A stretch of DNA of 64,000 nucleotides. Origin: Prorocentrum cordatum. Its lineage: Eukaryota; Sar; Dinophyceae; Prorocentrales; Prorocentraceae. Positions 1-10,875 of the stretch are shown here, in pieces; positions within the stretch are counted from its first letter, which is position 1; each line of letters opens with the position of its first letter. The notes beneath the pieces were generated by a model, which saw nothing but the letters and a program-made list of their open reading frames with translations, had not been told where the DNA came from and did no database searches. The stretch covers positions 223,501 through 287,500 of the forward strand of contig CAUYUJ010020171.1 in the NCBI GenBank assembly GCA_963575745.1, in the 5' to 3' direction. A program made the translations under genes and the position numbers.

Positions 1-1400
1 CTCGCGCTCCACCTGTTCCCCCTCGGGAGCCCGCGACGTCAGTCGCGCTTGCGGTGTCGATCTGGCCGATGGCGCGCGTCGCGCTCGCCGCGCGCGTCGC
101 GCCCTCCTTCTCGGACGGTTTCTTTTCGCGCGGCTCGTCGCCCTTAAGTCCCTCCCACGGCAGGTTCGGCGCGCGCGGGGCGCTCGCGACATCTATCGGG
201 CCTGCGACGCCGTTCGCTTCGACTGCGTCAGTTGGGCGAGCGATGCGCCCCGCGCCAGCTGCGAACATCTTGCTTGCGACGCGGGCCCCCCCGACGGCGT
301 CGGTCGCGCCGGCGATGTCAGCCGCGCCTGCGACGCGATTGCGTCTGCGACGTCAGTCCGCCCGCGGCGACATCCGCGCCCGCGACGTCACATGCGCGCG
401 CGATGTCTGTCGCGGCGCGACGTTAGCCAGGTTTCCGGCGTCAGTCGCAGCCGCCGTTTTCGTCGCGCTCACTGCCTAGCGATTCCACCCAGAGTTCTTT
501 TGATCTTTTTCATGTGGATCTCTGTTCGTGGCGACATGTCGCCATTGGTCGCCGACGGCGCCTGTCGCGCCTGGGGCGTGAGTCGCGCCGACGACGCGAG
601 TCGCGCGGGCGACGTCGGGCACGCCCGCGACGTCATCTGGGTCGACGTCAGTGGCGACGACGACGCCAGTCGCGCTGGAGGCGTGAGACGCCCCAGTGAC
701 GTCAGTCGCGCTTGCGACGTATGTCGCGCCCGCGACATTCTCATCCGAATGCCTTTGCATTGCGCCCTTGATTCGAGTTTCGTTTAATTGGGGCATATTT
801 GGGTAGCCCTTCATGGCGACAAGTCGCCGGCAGCCGCTTGCGACGTCAGTCGCGCCAACCACGTCAGTTGCTCTTGCGACGCCGGGCGGGCCTGCCCTGC
901 CAGTCGCTCGCGCGGAGAAAATCTGGTCGTCGCGCAAACAACGCTGGGCCATCGGCGCCGGCCGCGCCCGCGACATCAGCCGCGCTAGCGTCGTCGTCGG
1001 GCAACCAGAAAAAATAGGGGGGGGGGTTTTCCGATGGGCTTTCGTGCAAATCTGGGTCGCGACGAGTCGTCGGCGGGCCCCAGTCGCGCCAGCGACGCCA
1101 GTCGCGCCCGCGACGCAAGCCGGACCCGTGGCGGCAGTCGGGCCGGCGGAGGCTGTCGCGCGCGCGACGTCAGTCGCGCCCGCGACGTCGGTCGGCCCAT
1201 GACTAGACGCGCCGCTGACGCCTGTTGCGCCGACGGCGTCGGTCGCGCGCGCGCGCGACTCCAATCGCAGCTGCGACGTCCGTTGCGCCTGCGACTTCGC
1301 AGTCGCGCCTGCGATGTTAGTCGCGATGTCTGTCGCGCCGCCGACGTCGAGCGGGCGCGAGCCGTTGCCAGTCGGCATGGGTTCCATTTTCGGAGCGGCG
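1..1400. repeat. Degenerate 18-bp satellite with higher-order units
   Basis: The stretch is built from diverged copies of an 18-base unit close to GTCGCGCCYGCGACGTCA, which contains the palindrome GACGTC. A larger period is visible. Three AT-richer islands (about 478-515, 735-800 and 1003-1045) are each followed by a similar GGCGACAAGTCGCC-type palindrome (near 530, 815 and 1060), so higher-order units are about 245-285 bp. Because 18 is a multiple of three, long open frames arise on both strands (for example minus strand 476-1645, a V-A-G-A-T-D repeat). I treat these as by-products, not genes. Confidence 0.8.
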
Positions 1401-2197
1401 CCGTGGCGGGCCTGGTCGCGAGCAGCTTGCGCGCGCTCCCTTCGCGGAGGTTTTGCATGCGCAAGTGCGGCGTGCTTCGCATTCTCTGGCGGCGACGCCC
1501 CGCGCCAGCCAGAGGGGCCGCAGGGGCGGGGGGTTCCGCGCGAGCAGAGGGAGGTGGGCGATGGGGGGCGACGTGGGAGAGATGAGGAGGGCGGCGACTT
1601 CGCCATCGCGGCAAACGCAACGCCGCGGAACGAAAGCGGAAACATAATGGAACGGAAGTGGAACCGAGCGGGGGCGAATTCGAACGCCCAAGCGTTTCGC
1701 GGAATTTCCGTGAATGGCCGCCAACCTATTATTTAGACGGTCGGTGCAACGCACGCGGCTGCGAGCAACGCCCGCGCGTTCACGCGCTGCGCGGTTCCGC
1801 GCCGGGGCGACCTGGAGTTAGAGTTGCCTCGGGAATTCCCTTTTTGGGTGGTGGGCCTTTCTGGATAGAGACGTCGTCTTCGACTGGAAGTTGGTTCGGA
1901 CCGTGGCTTCGGACCGTGGCGGAGTCTCAGGCCAGCCAGAGAGGGGCAGCTGCAATTGTCGCGAGGCGATGACCTTTCCGCCGCGGAGATGCAGCGACGC
2001 CAGCGCGACGTCGACGGAGCGCGCGTGGGCGAGCTGTGCAAATGAATCGGGCTGAAGGCGGTCAGGAGGAGGCAACGAGCCGATTACCGCAATTTGATGT
2101 CGAGACGTCGGGCTGTTAGGTGGAAGAGAAAACCCGACGGGGCGTCTGTCATTAAGGCCAGGCTCTTCATCAAGTGATTTCAACATCGTGAACAGGG
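1401..2197. other. Unique sequence, no gene recognised
   Basis: GC-rich and largely non-repetitive. No reading frame gives a recognisable protein and no transposon ends are seen. The right part may belong to the 5' leader of the LINE copy that follows. Confidence 0.4.
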
Positions 2198-2292
2198 AAA
2201 TTTGGCCACTTCCAGTTATGGCTCAAGAGACAGATCTGCCATTTTTGGCCACTTACAGAGAGCCGTTTTGGCTCAGGCCATTTTGGCTCAAG
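2198..2292 (+). other. Tandem spliced-leader relics upstream of the LINE
   Basis: Positions 2277-2292 read GCCATTTTGGCTCAAG, an exact match to the last 16 bases of the known dinoflagellate spliced leader. Directly before it, 2261-2276 reads AGCCGTTTTGGCTCAG, a leader copy in which the only changes over the junction are two A-to-G substitutions. A third, weaker copy ending TTATGGCTCAAG lies at 2217-2228. The stretch TTTGGCCACTTMCAG also occurs twice, near 2202 and 2243. An intact leader joined to one lacking its first bases is the known signature of repeated trans-splicing and reinsertion of an mRNA. Here the mRNA would be that of the LINE, whose ORF1 begins about 110 bp further on. Confidence 0.75.
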
Positions 2293-2401
2293 AAGACATA
2301 TCTGCTTACGCTAAATTTCCCTCCTAACACCACGCAGACTTTGATAGTTTGTGTCTGGGTGCTCGTGATTCTGGCAACGCGCTCGGATCAACATTGTGGA
2401 A

Positions 2402-3540
2402 ATGCCGGCGGAAAAGCACCGCGTGGGGACTCCGGTAAAAAGTGCGCTAAAGCAGGCCAGGACAGGCAGCAGCCCGCCGCAGGAGCCACAGCCTATGGTT
2501 GCCGAGGCTGGGGTGCTAGCCCATAGCCCAGGTGCGGCTGCCGGCAGCGCGGGCGACCCTACGGCTTCAGACCAAGCGCTGTTCCAGCGCCGGCTTGCCG
2601 AAGCAGCAGGTCAACCTCTGACGGCGGATAACTTGCAATTGATACTGGCCAGCCAACTGGCACCTATCAAGCAGGACATCGCGGCCATCAAACAGCATGG
2701 GGTCTCTCAGGAAAGCCTGAATGAGCAGATCGCGCCCCTCCAGGCGGCTGTCGACGACCTCACGGGGCGCGCGGCGGCACTGGAAACGAAAGATTCCACG
2801 TCCAGACCTTCATCAGTGGCGTCCGGAACAGCACCTAGTATGACCTCAACGATCGGCACGAGACTACAGGAATTGGAAAGCGAGTTTGCCATGTTGCGGT
2901 CGGGGGGGGCGTCCACAACAACCGGGCAATTCACTCCGACGACTCTTGTCATTAGGGGCCTTCCGCATGACACCCTCCTTCAAGCCGAACGTTGGGTCGC
3001 AGAGGTACTCTCGGAATCGAGCTGTGAGTTGCCCTTGAGGTCTACAAGAAGGGGCCCCCCAACAGAACTTTTAAAGGCATGCTTTTCTCCGAATTCAAAT
3101 CCGCAGAATCGTCAGAACAAGCTCTTGCAATACTTCAAGCAGCATGCGAAAAACTGACGCCTAAAGAAGGGAGCCGCCGTGTCTGGTGCAACACGGGCGC
3201 CCCAATCGAGCAGAGGGCCCCCACTTCTTTGCTGCTGGGGCCCCGGTATCTCCTCGGGCAGTGGGGATTCAACAAGAAAGTCTTGAAGGTCGACGGGGAC
3301 TCCGGTATACTGAAAGCTGGTGGATACGCAATGGCTGGGCACTGACTGGGAGACTTAGCAAGAACTGCAACAAGCCCCAGAATGGGACGACCTGAAGAAG
3401 AAGATTTCGGAGCGTTTGGACACGAGCGCGGCCAGCTCGTCGAAGGGGGCGGGCAAAGGCAAACAAAAACAGTTGAAGGTGCCGAGGGCGCACGGGCTTC
3501 CTTTCACCTTCCCGGAACAACACCTTGCTGGGAGATCGCC
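2402..3540 (+). pseudogene. LINE ORF1 protein, frameshifted
   Basis: I start at the ATG at 2402, which gives MPAEKHRVGTP; an upstream GTG in frame is less likely. The first about 215 residues include a low-complexity N-terminus, a probable coiled coil (LAPIKQDIAAIKQHG to LTGRAAALETKD) and TTLVIRGLPHDTL, which resembles the start of an RRM-like fold. A frameshift near the poly-C at 3053-3060 moves the sense to another frame (GMLFSEFKSAESSEQAL, VWCNTGAPIEQRA), and a further shift after about 3345 returns to the first frame. That last part ends in a basic Ser/Lys/Gly-rich tail near 3430-3480. In living LINEs ORF1 binds the element RNA. The role here is inferred from position and layout. Confidence 0.65.
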
Positions 3541-4688
3541 GTGCACTGCGACAGCCTGGACCGAGCGATTTGGGCAAAGCTACCAACCGTTCCGCTCCAG
3601 GCGACAATTCTCCAGCAAACACTCTTACCACGCAGACCTCTGTTCTCGCAGTCGGTACTTGGAACGTCCGCGGACTGACAGAGATCAAGACACTCGAAAT
3701 TATCAAACACATAGAACATTACAACATAGGCGTATTATGCATACAAGAAACACGAACATCGAAATCAGAAGTCTACGATCAGGATGGGTACGCAATCATT
3801 TTGCCGGGGAACAATACAGACGACAAAACATGGGCTGGTGTTGGCATTGTAGTAGCACCGCACGTTCGTAGACAGATTCGGTCGTACAAACAAGTATCCG
3901 AAAGACCTTGCAGTCTAAAGCTTTGGATTGGCGGTAATACGATTGGGATATTCTGTATCTATGCTCCACACAATCCCAAACCTCTGCCAGATAGGACAGC
4001 GTTCTACGACAGTTTGGACAAAGAGTACAGGACATGCCGGGCAAACTTCGGACAGTTTCTCATGGGCGACTTCAATGCGCGAGTCGGCCAAGCACGCGCT
4101 GGAGAAGAACATGTTGTTGGCGAACATGGATGGGGTCGAGAGGCGGTACATCAAGCGGAAGTTCCAAACAGGGACTTGTTGCTCGAATCCTGCACGGGCG
4201 CCAGTCTGGTGATAGCCAACGCGTTTGTAGAACAGCACCTGGAGGAAAAAGTTACTTTTCGAGAATCTGGCGCGTTGCCCTTTGATCCAATTTCTGAGGC
4301 ATTACAAAATATTTTGGATTTGGTATTATGTCAATCTACGGCACTTTGCTCTGTAGACGTCGCGAGTCTCCGGGAGGCGGCATTGGCGACTGACCATTAC
4401 TTGGTGACGTGTTCTCTGGGTCTCGAGGCATCGACCGCCGATCGTCAACAAACCAACGCATTCGACAGGGCGGCGATGCACGATACGAGGGCCCGGGAAT
4501 CCTTCACGAGCACTGTCAACGCCCACAGTGCCGCAGCAGGCAATGCGCAACAGACGTGGGAGAACATGAAATGCGATTGCCGAGGCTCAAACGGCCCTGC
4601 CTTTCCGGGAATGCAAGAGACAAAAACCATGGATCACACAGCGTACTTTGGACCTGATAGCACAGCGGAGCACGGCTCGAGCCAATAA
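3525..4688 (+). pseudogene. LINE APE-type endonuclease domain
   Basis: An open frame of 387 codons carries the exonuclease-endonuclease-phosphatase fold used by LINEs to nick target DNA. Motifs in order are GTWNVRGL (Asn47 of this frame), CIQETR (Glu75), IYAPHNPK, LMGDFNARVG (Asp182, Asn184) and ATDHYLVTC (Asp290, His291). The set of catalytic residues looks complete; the usual Ser before the last Asp-His is Thr here. The domain proper spans about 3640-4420. The frame ends at 4688 while the following sense continues in another frame, so a frameshift between about 4570 and 4660 separates it from the reverse transcriptase. Confidence 0.85.
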
Positions 4689-6520
4689 CAATCCAATGGA
4701 GGAGAAGAAGCTGTTAAAACAAGTACGGCAGTCTGCCAAACTTGACAAAACTGCTCGGGTGGATCAACAGATTGCTGCTGGAGATCGGGCTTCGCTCAAA
4801 CGTGCGTGCCGGCCAAAGCCGCGCAAACAAGGACGGCTAAGACATTTGCACGGCGACCTCGTTGGCGGCGCGGCCAGAGCAGACGCAATGGCAGAGCATT
4901 TCGAACAAATGCAATGGAAGGTGCGCCCGGCGACAGCTGTTACACGTCAGCCCTTGGGGCCGGTCTGGCCGGTCGCAGTGGAAGGTTTTACAGCGCGTGA
5001 GGTGGGTGCAGCGATATCCAAACACAAACAAGGAAAGGCGGCGGGGCCAGACGACATCCCAGCAGAGTATCGGAGAGCATTGGCACAGGACCCCAATGGG
5101 CTCGACACCATCACGAAATTGATCAACCAATGTTGGCGCGAGAGGGACATTCCAGAAGACTGGCGGCGCGCTGTCATTGCCACAATCTACAAAAACAAGG
5201 GCCCAGTGGATCAATGCGACAGCTATCGCCCTATCAGTTTGCTGTGCGTTCTGTGCAAATTGTTTGCGAGCTTATTGCTAAAGAGATTACAACAAGCAGG
5301 GGCCGAGGATAGATTGACTGGAACGCAGTATGGGTTTAGACGGCGAAGAGGTACACACGGCGCGGTTCATGCCGCCCGCAGACATAGAGCTAGCACATGC
5401 CGCCCGCGATGGTGCCGTGGCCCTTCTGGCGCTCGACTGGAAAAAGGCTTTCGACTCCATCAATGTGCAGGCTCTTCTCGATGCGCTCGCCGCATTTGGC
5501 GCGCCCCCACACATGCTGCAACTCATTGGGAATATGCGCGGCCCCCGTCGGTTCTGCGCGGCAGACGGGCCCCGGAGGTCAGAAGAACGGGGGCAACATT
5601 CCGGTATATCACAAGGGTGTCCATTGTCGCCGTTTTTGTTTGTGATGGTTATGAGAGTGCTCGTCAAAGACGCGGAGACGCACTTAGAAGACGACATTGC
5701 TCGAGCGCTGTCTTCCGGAAGCCTTTCGGTATTCCTGTGCGCTGACGATGCAGCATTAGTCGGGAGCAACGAGCGACATTTGCAACAGCTTTTGGATGCA
5801 GTTGCACGTGCAGGTGCAAATGTGGGAATGGAGCTACACTGGGACAAATTCCAATCGCTTCAAATACATTGTGATTTGCGCATTACCGATCCCGCTGGAA
5901 AACTCATAATTCCCACCGCGCACATGAAGTACTTAGGGGCCACGCTGCACGACGCCGGGAACATAAAAGGAGGACTTGGGGAGAAGGTTGGGCGTTGCAT
6001 GGGGGAATTTCAAAGGTATGCGCAGGCGCGGAAGTATACGTCCATCAGTTTGAAACGAAAGTTGGAAGTGTTTGGGGCACTGACTACAACCAAAGTAATG
6101 CATTTTTGAAGTAGCGCATGGCTCAACAAAGCTGATAGACGCAGGCTCGATGGGTTCCAAGCCCGGTGCTTGCGTGTCATATTGGGCATCAAACCACCTT
6201 ACATTTCAAGAGTGCCAAACCAAACCACGCTGGAAAGAGCAGAACAAACACCTTACACAGAGCAGCTACTCAAGAGTCAATTGGCGCGGTTTGGAAAGAT
6301 TTGTCGCAGCAGCGATGCATATGTACTGAGACAACTTAATTTTGCGCCTCGCAGCGCGCGCCCAGCAACAAGCAATGTGAAATGATCTCGTGGCATACCG
6401 AGAAATGAATGGACAAAGTGTTTGTGCGACAAAGTTAAGCATTGCTTCCAATCAGAACAGCGCCTACTTGAAGCCATCATGGACCAAAAAAGCTTGGACA
6501 GAGTTTGCATCAAAATATAA
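4648..6520 (+). pseudogene. LINE reverse transcriptase and C-terminal arm, broken
   Basis: Two overlapping frames together hold a LINE reverse transcriptase. Frame one (4648 to about 5355) has HKQGKAAGPDDIPAEY, DSYRPISLLCVLCK and QYGFRRRRGT. After a frameshift near 5340, frame two (to 6109) has LLALDWKKAFDSIN with the first catalytic Asp, SGISQGCPLSPFLF, then FLCADDAALVG. The usual box is YADD; here Cys replaces Tyr. A TGA at 6107-6109 falls inside the arm: the same frame continues with SSAWLNKADRRRLDGF and CLRVILGIKPPYISR. A second TGA follows at 6382-6384, then IPRNEWTKCLCDKVKH and a stop near 6520. The element cannot make an intact enzyme. Confidence 0.88.
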
Positions 6521-6545
6521 GGATACATGCCCGTGAGCCCTGGCA

Positions 6546-6769
6546 GGCCGCTTTTTCACGTCATATAAATGCATTCATTTGTCAATCATCGTCATAGTTC
6601 TCCTCCTTTTCCCCTTCCCTCGTCCTCCCGGCGCGCATTTGGCGCGTCGGCGCTGTCCTGTCGGGCGTTTTGCGCGTCTCCTGTCTGTCTACGCGTTTGG
6701 CGTTGCCCGCTCGCTCGCAGAGTTGTCCTGCCCACGCGCGCTTGGCGCATGGCTGCTTCGTTCGTTCGT
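6546..6769. other. Junction between LINE and copia fragment
   Basis: A short AT-rich bit is followed by a CT-rich stretch and several diverged copies of a GCGCGTTTGGCG-like motif (about 6635-6755). No gene was recognised. Confidence 0.4.
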
Positions 6770-7540
6770 TCCAGTGCCGCCGCATCCCGTCAGGCGCAGC
6801 GCATCGTCGACGTTCTTGCTGCCGCGGTGCCCAGCTTGATCTTCTCGGCATGCGACGTCGGCAGCGCGTTCCTAAAAGCGTTTACTTCCGAGCAGGTCGC
6901 GAAGATTACAGGGGGGGGGCATTCCGAGCAGGGCGGCTGGACTTACCGCAGGGTGCGGCGAGGTTGATCCGCAAGTTTCCAGGGCTTGTGGATTTCGACC
7001 TGGCCGTGGACGCGCTGAAGATGGCCATGCCTGGCTTTGGGTTGAAGGGCGCGCCTCGTCTCTGGAACGCGCGGCCCACCGCGGTCTTGCAGATGTTGCA
7101 GCCCATGCCGCCGTTCACGGACTCGCCGATGTTTTGCAAGCGGCTGCGCCCACCCACTCGCAGCGAGCCGAATATCCGAAGCATCAGCGAGAGTGACGTC
7201 GACGAGCTGCATGTGAAGTTCAGCACTGAGGAGAATCCTCTTCGCGACCTTGCTTTTTCCGCGCAGCGCGCGCGGCAGACGTGGCGGGCGCGGGGAAGCA
7301 GGAGGTGGCTGAGACGTCCATGAACGCGCTGGAGGTCGAGCTTGGGTCTCTCATGCGTCAACTGCGTCGCTTCGAGCGCGGCGCGGCGCTTCGCCCGCGG
7401 GCGGGGGGCGGCGCGGCGAGCGCGACGCAGGGCCAGTACTTCAAGCAGCTGCGCCTGTCGAACATTTTTGCGGGGTCTGCCGACGGGCCATCGCAAGGGG
7501 AATGCGCGCACCGAGCAGGAGACATGCTCGGGAGCTGAAC
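6770..7540 (+). pseudogene. Ty1/copia-type reverse transcriptase fragment
   Basis: Three frames in series give a copia-like polymerase. ASRQAQRIVDVLAAA then SACDVGSAFLKAFTSEQ (6773-6900) matches the first motif, whose Asp is at about 6854. A shift at the G-run 6911-6918 leads to LDLPQGAARLIRKFPG and PGFGLKGAPRLWN (7030-7068), the hallmark of dinoflagellate copia elements. SESDVDELHVKF (near 7190-7220) stands where the catalytic VDD box is expected but reads VDE, which is damaged. After a second shift near 7290, SMNALEVELGSLMRQLRRFE and TQGQYFKQLRL follow. No LTRs, integrase or gag are visible, so this is an isolated relic, same strand as the LINE. Confidence 0.72.
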
Positions 7541-8540
7541 GGCGTAGCGAAGTGGCTACAGCGCACCCCGTGCACATTGGTTTACAGGGATCTACCTGTC
7601 CCGTGGTTGGCAGCTACCTTCCTGGATTCAGCATTCAGGGCCGCAGAGCCCGACCTTCTGACAGTTCGGGTTTCGGTTACTTTTGTTGCGCACGTTGAGT
7701 TCTTTGTGCGGAAATGCGGCAGATTTATACAGCATTGGATTTAGCGGTTGGAGGCAACCCCGTGCGTGTCGTTCTATGTTCAGTGCCAAGCTGGTAAGCC
7801 AAGATGATGGTACATCCTGCGCCCTGAGTTGGCACATGATGCTCAACGAGAGCAGCGCCGATCCAGTGGAGCCTGGGCTCTGGATCGTTCCCGATTAGGC
7901 TACAAGCTTGCACGGACAACCGAGGACTTTTTTAGTCGGTTGGTGCCGCAGAGTTCAAGCAGCCCACTGAACCTCATTGTATATCTTTGTTCAGCGCTGT
8001 GCGGGGACGGCTCGAGGCTGGCACGATCGACGCGGTCTGGTGGATAGACAATAGAGACATGATCCAAGGTTTTTTTGGACCGAAGGCGGCCTCAGCCGGG
8101 AACCAATCCTGAAGCTGTGGGCGGAAAGCGTTATTGCCTTCTGGGGCGATCCTCCGATGCATTTTCGGATGTGTCGCCGCGGTCCTGTTTAGCGATTGGT
8201 CTGACCATGAGTCCAGAGACAGGAGCCCAGAATTTGGTTGCAGCTTGTGCATCAGTGCGCGGATTTCCCCCCTCTGGGTTGTAGAACAACCTTCAGGAGG
8301 GGTGTCGCGGGTTCCTGCGTGCCTCCTGCGCCGTTCGAGTTTCGGCCGCGCTGTCAAACCTCAGGTGGCCGCAAAACGGTTCCCACATTTTGGCTTGACC
8401 TGGAGGTGCAAGTTACAGTGTCCAGTTGCATCGCTGCGTCTCGGTCTGTCGTCGATTTTGTCTATTCTGGGCTTGGCGGGCACGGTCTCCAGTGCTGCGC
8501 TCAGGCTTGGAGTTGATCTAGCACCAGGACAAAAACGGCG
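7541..8540. other. Low-sense region, possibly decayed retroelement body
   Basis: Short stretches of plausible + strand coding sense occur (for example near 7550-7700 and 8400-8520), interrupted by stops and shifts. I could not match them to a domain. Position just before a reverse-transcriptase tail suggests the eroded upstream part of that element. Confidence 0.3.
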
Positions 8541-8715
8541 CGTGAAAAGGGGGCGCCCGTAAATTCTGGTGGAGGGCTCAGCAGTAGCGCGAACGTCATT
8601 TGATTATCCAGCGCTACCGTAGGCAGCTCCCCAATAAGAAATTGCGAGTATGCCATATTTTTACGCGCGGGGTTAGGCCAGGCCTGACTTTCGGGAGCAG
8701 TGAGCTAGGAGGGCC
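8541..8715 (+). pseudogene. Tail of a second non-LTR-like reverse transcriptase
   Basis: One frame, broken by a single TAG, reads RKFWWRAQQ then RERHLIIQRYRRQLPNKKL and RVCHIFTRGVRPGLTFGS. Basic helices followed by a TRGVRPGLTFGS-like stretch are typical of the connection region after the thumb of dinoflagellate retroelement reverse transcriptases. The preceding ALRLGVDLAPGQKRR in another frame fits the same region. Assignment is by pattern only. Confidence 0.4.
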
Positions 8716-9440
8716 CTGTGTGTCGTGAAGTTCTCTCCGACTGGGGGCCGTCCCACACCGCCAAGGTTGTCCTCCATGTGGGCCCTGTTTGGAAGGCCAG
8801 CGTTGCCTCGGCCATTCAGTGGACAAACGTAGTTTGAAGGGCTACCACCCAACCCTCGACGGCTTCCTTCTCTGCGGCGAACTTGTGCGCATCTTCCAGC
8901 AGCTGGCCCTTCAGGTCGACGGCAATTTCTCTTGGCGGAGCAGCGGCGGCACGGTGCGCTGCGTGCTGATTTCGTTGCGCCGCATAGGATGGCGAGACAA
9001 GAATTTTTCGCGTTGGGGGCACGACCTGCACAGAGAGGCCGATTTGTTATATTCCTCTCCCGCCACGGTTGCTTCGCTTCTGCGCCAAGGTGCACAGAGG
9101 CATCACGGACGGCGCATGGCCCCGCAGCTTGCCGGCTTCTTAGGGACAGGGTTTGCGTTGACCCGATACGGACTATGGTTTCTCTGAGTTTCCCCCAAGA
9201 GCAAAATATCGTATCGCGAACTGTTTTTGCAGTGGGCTTTGGCCACAAGACATACTCGCGGTTTCCAGGTACCACAGCGACGGCCTGTGTCCACCTTGCG
9301 GGCAGCCCGATTCACCTTTCCACAGATTTTGGAAATGCAGCGACCGTGATGTTTCGCAAGCTCGGGAGAATGCGGCTCTGACTGGGCTTGTTGATGAAAC
9401 TTGTGCTTCCAGCCCTGAAGATGTGTGATTTTGGACCAGA
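8716..9440. other. Spacer between reverse-transcriptase tail and RNase H relic
   Basis: No domain recognised. Several overlapping frames exist on both strands without convincing sense; presumably the degraded linker of the same retroelement. Confidence 0.3.
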
Positions 9441-10200
9441 TTGATTTTTGATCACCCTGGATCGTCATGGCCGGTTCCGTCTTCGGAAATATCAGTTGAT
9501 TTTCAGGATTTGGACGGCGCCCCTCTTTCGCCGGAGGCCCTGGGGGACCTGCAGGAATGCGATGTGGTTGTAGACGGTTCTTGCTCTAGACATCAAATTC
9601 GGGACCTTTCTCGGGCGTCTTACGCGGGCGTGTGTTTAGGGGAAGGCGTCGCAACCCGAGCCAGATTTCAAGGCGTTGTCTGGGATGGTGTTCCACAGAC
9701 CCCTCAAGCAGGTGAACAGGTAGGACTGGCCATGCTGAGTTGCTTTGCTCGTTGTCCCTGGCAGCCCCGCTCTGATTGCCTTGGCGCCGTCAGCCTACTT
9801 GGTTCGGACCTAGTCAGCCAGCTTTCACACAGACATATCTATGCTGGCGCTCGCCGCGCCGCCATGCAACAGGGTGGCAATCAATTCGCATTGCCTGCTC
9901 AGCACACCCTGGCCCACCGAAGCCTCGAAGCTATTGAAGCTTTGCCGATGCATGATAAAACAAGTGGTCTTAGTAGTGATGCCGCGGACCGCCTGGCCAA
10001 GCATGCGTTGCTCAAGCGTCCTCAGCCCTCCGCGGATGGAGTTTCGAAGGTCGATTTGGTTCTGGTTAAGTGCAGAGCGATTGCGAGGGCCATCGCAACT
10101 ACATTGCCGCTCTTCCCCAAAGTGGAGATGAAGCGGACACCCCGCACACCCAAGCCCAGACGGCATGTTTTTTTTTCTGGACAGGTGGCACGATTGGGTT
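9441..10200 (+). pseudogene. RNase H domain of a retroelement
   Basis: The frame from 9441 contains CDVVVDGSCSRHQ (Asp45), LSRASYAGVCLGEG, PQTPQAGEQVGLAM (Glu92), QPRSDCLGAV (Asp112) and SSDAADRLAKHALL (Asp180). Spacing and order match the D-E-D-D active site of RNase HI-like domains used by retroelements to remove template RNA. All four acids appear kept although the flanking reverse transcriptase is ruined. The frame runs on to 10307 but loses sense after about 10160. It lies on the same strand as the upstream reverse-transcriptase tail, so one element is likely. Confidence 0.6.
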
Positions 10201-10264
10201 GTTGTGGAGGAGGGGTTTCTGATGCACGCAGTGCCTGTCGGTCAACTTTGATGGTGAGCCGTCG

Positions 10265-10560
10265 ATGTTGGGATGCAAGGGCCTCCCAGAGTGCTACAAA
10301 AAGTTAGCTGTGGCAGAGAGCCGATTTGGGCACCGCCTTTCGGTGGCCATGGCCGATCAGTACAGGCCTCTTGTCTTCTGCTTGCACTGCGGGGCATACT
10401 CAAAAGAGGTGCAAACAACCTGCGCAAACCCTGTCCTCCCGCAGCCAGGCACATCGGCCTGTACGTTCTGCAGCGAATCCGTCGGGGATTAGATTCCCAC
10501 TACGTGTCGCGTGGCAGTGTAGGGCCAGCTCGACGTAGCGATGCTTCAGCCGTTGTATCT
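10265..10560 (+). pseudogene. CxxC zinc-like tail of the same retroelement
   Basis: The frame from 10265 reads GHRLSVAMADQYRPLV then FCLHCGAYSKEVQTTCANP, giving a CxxC pair. After a shift near 10420 the sense continues as LYVLQRIRRGLDSH. This order (CxxCGAY, a Cys-Pro stretch, an ALxRIxxGxHP-like helix) recurs at the C-terminus of dinoflagellate retroelement proteins as I remember them. Probably a nucleic-acid-binding tail; broken by at least one frameshift. Confidence 0.5.
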
Positions 10561-10870
10561 TTAGCCGCTTCGGCCGCTTCCAGTGTCTCTCTTGTGCCGC
10601 TCCGCCCACTCATCACCAATGACAGGCTGGTGGCCTTGCGTGCTCGGGTGTCCGCTCGGGAGCAGGCCAACTCAGAAAGACATGCCGGAATGGCCGCATG
10701 ATCTGTTTGTTTTCGTTCACGTTACGTTGACGTTCTGCTTCAAGGGCCTACCTGAGGGAAAAAAGTTGCCGTGATGGCTCAAGGCTGGATTGAAGCCACA
10801 CCCGAAGCGATTGCACTCGGTAGTCTCACTTCCCTTTCGCGTGCATGTTCTGGCACTGCGGACGGGAGAA
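10561..10870. other. No gene seen; weak spliced-leader-like match
   Basis: Nothing recognisable. GATGGCTCAAG at 10774-10784 resembles the end of the spliced leader but is short and isolated. Confidence 0.3.
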
Positions 10871-10875
10871 AACAA

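Larger units (their letters stand above)
2261..6545 (+). mobile_element. Degenerate LINE-type (non-LTR) retrotransposon
   Basis: One sense-oriented element runs from spliced-leader relics through ORF1, an APE-type endonuclease, a reverse transcriptase and a C-terminal arm. The domain order is the usual one for dinoflagellate LINEs. At least four frameshifts and several in-frame stops break it, so it is a dead copy. The 3' end is not sharply defined. Similarity of coding sense fades after about 6520, followed by a short AT-rich stretch, and no poly-A tail or target duplication was found. Confidence 0.85.

Noticed and set aside
476-1645. 389-codon minus-strand frame of V-A-G-A-T-D repeats
   Set aside because: Explained by an 18-bp satellite whose period is a multiple of three; all frames are equally open.
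10774-10784. Possible extra spliced-leader relic (GATGGCTCAAG)
   Set aside because: Only ten bases match, with no neighbouring copy; chance is plausible.
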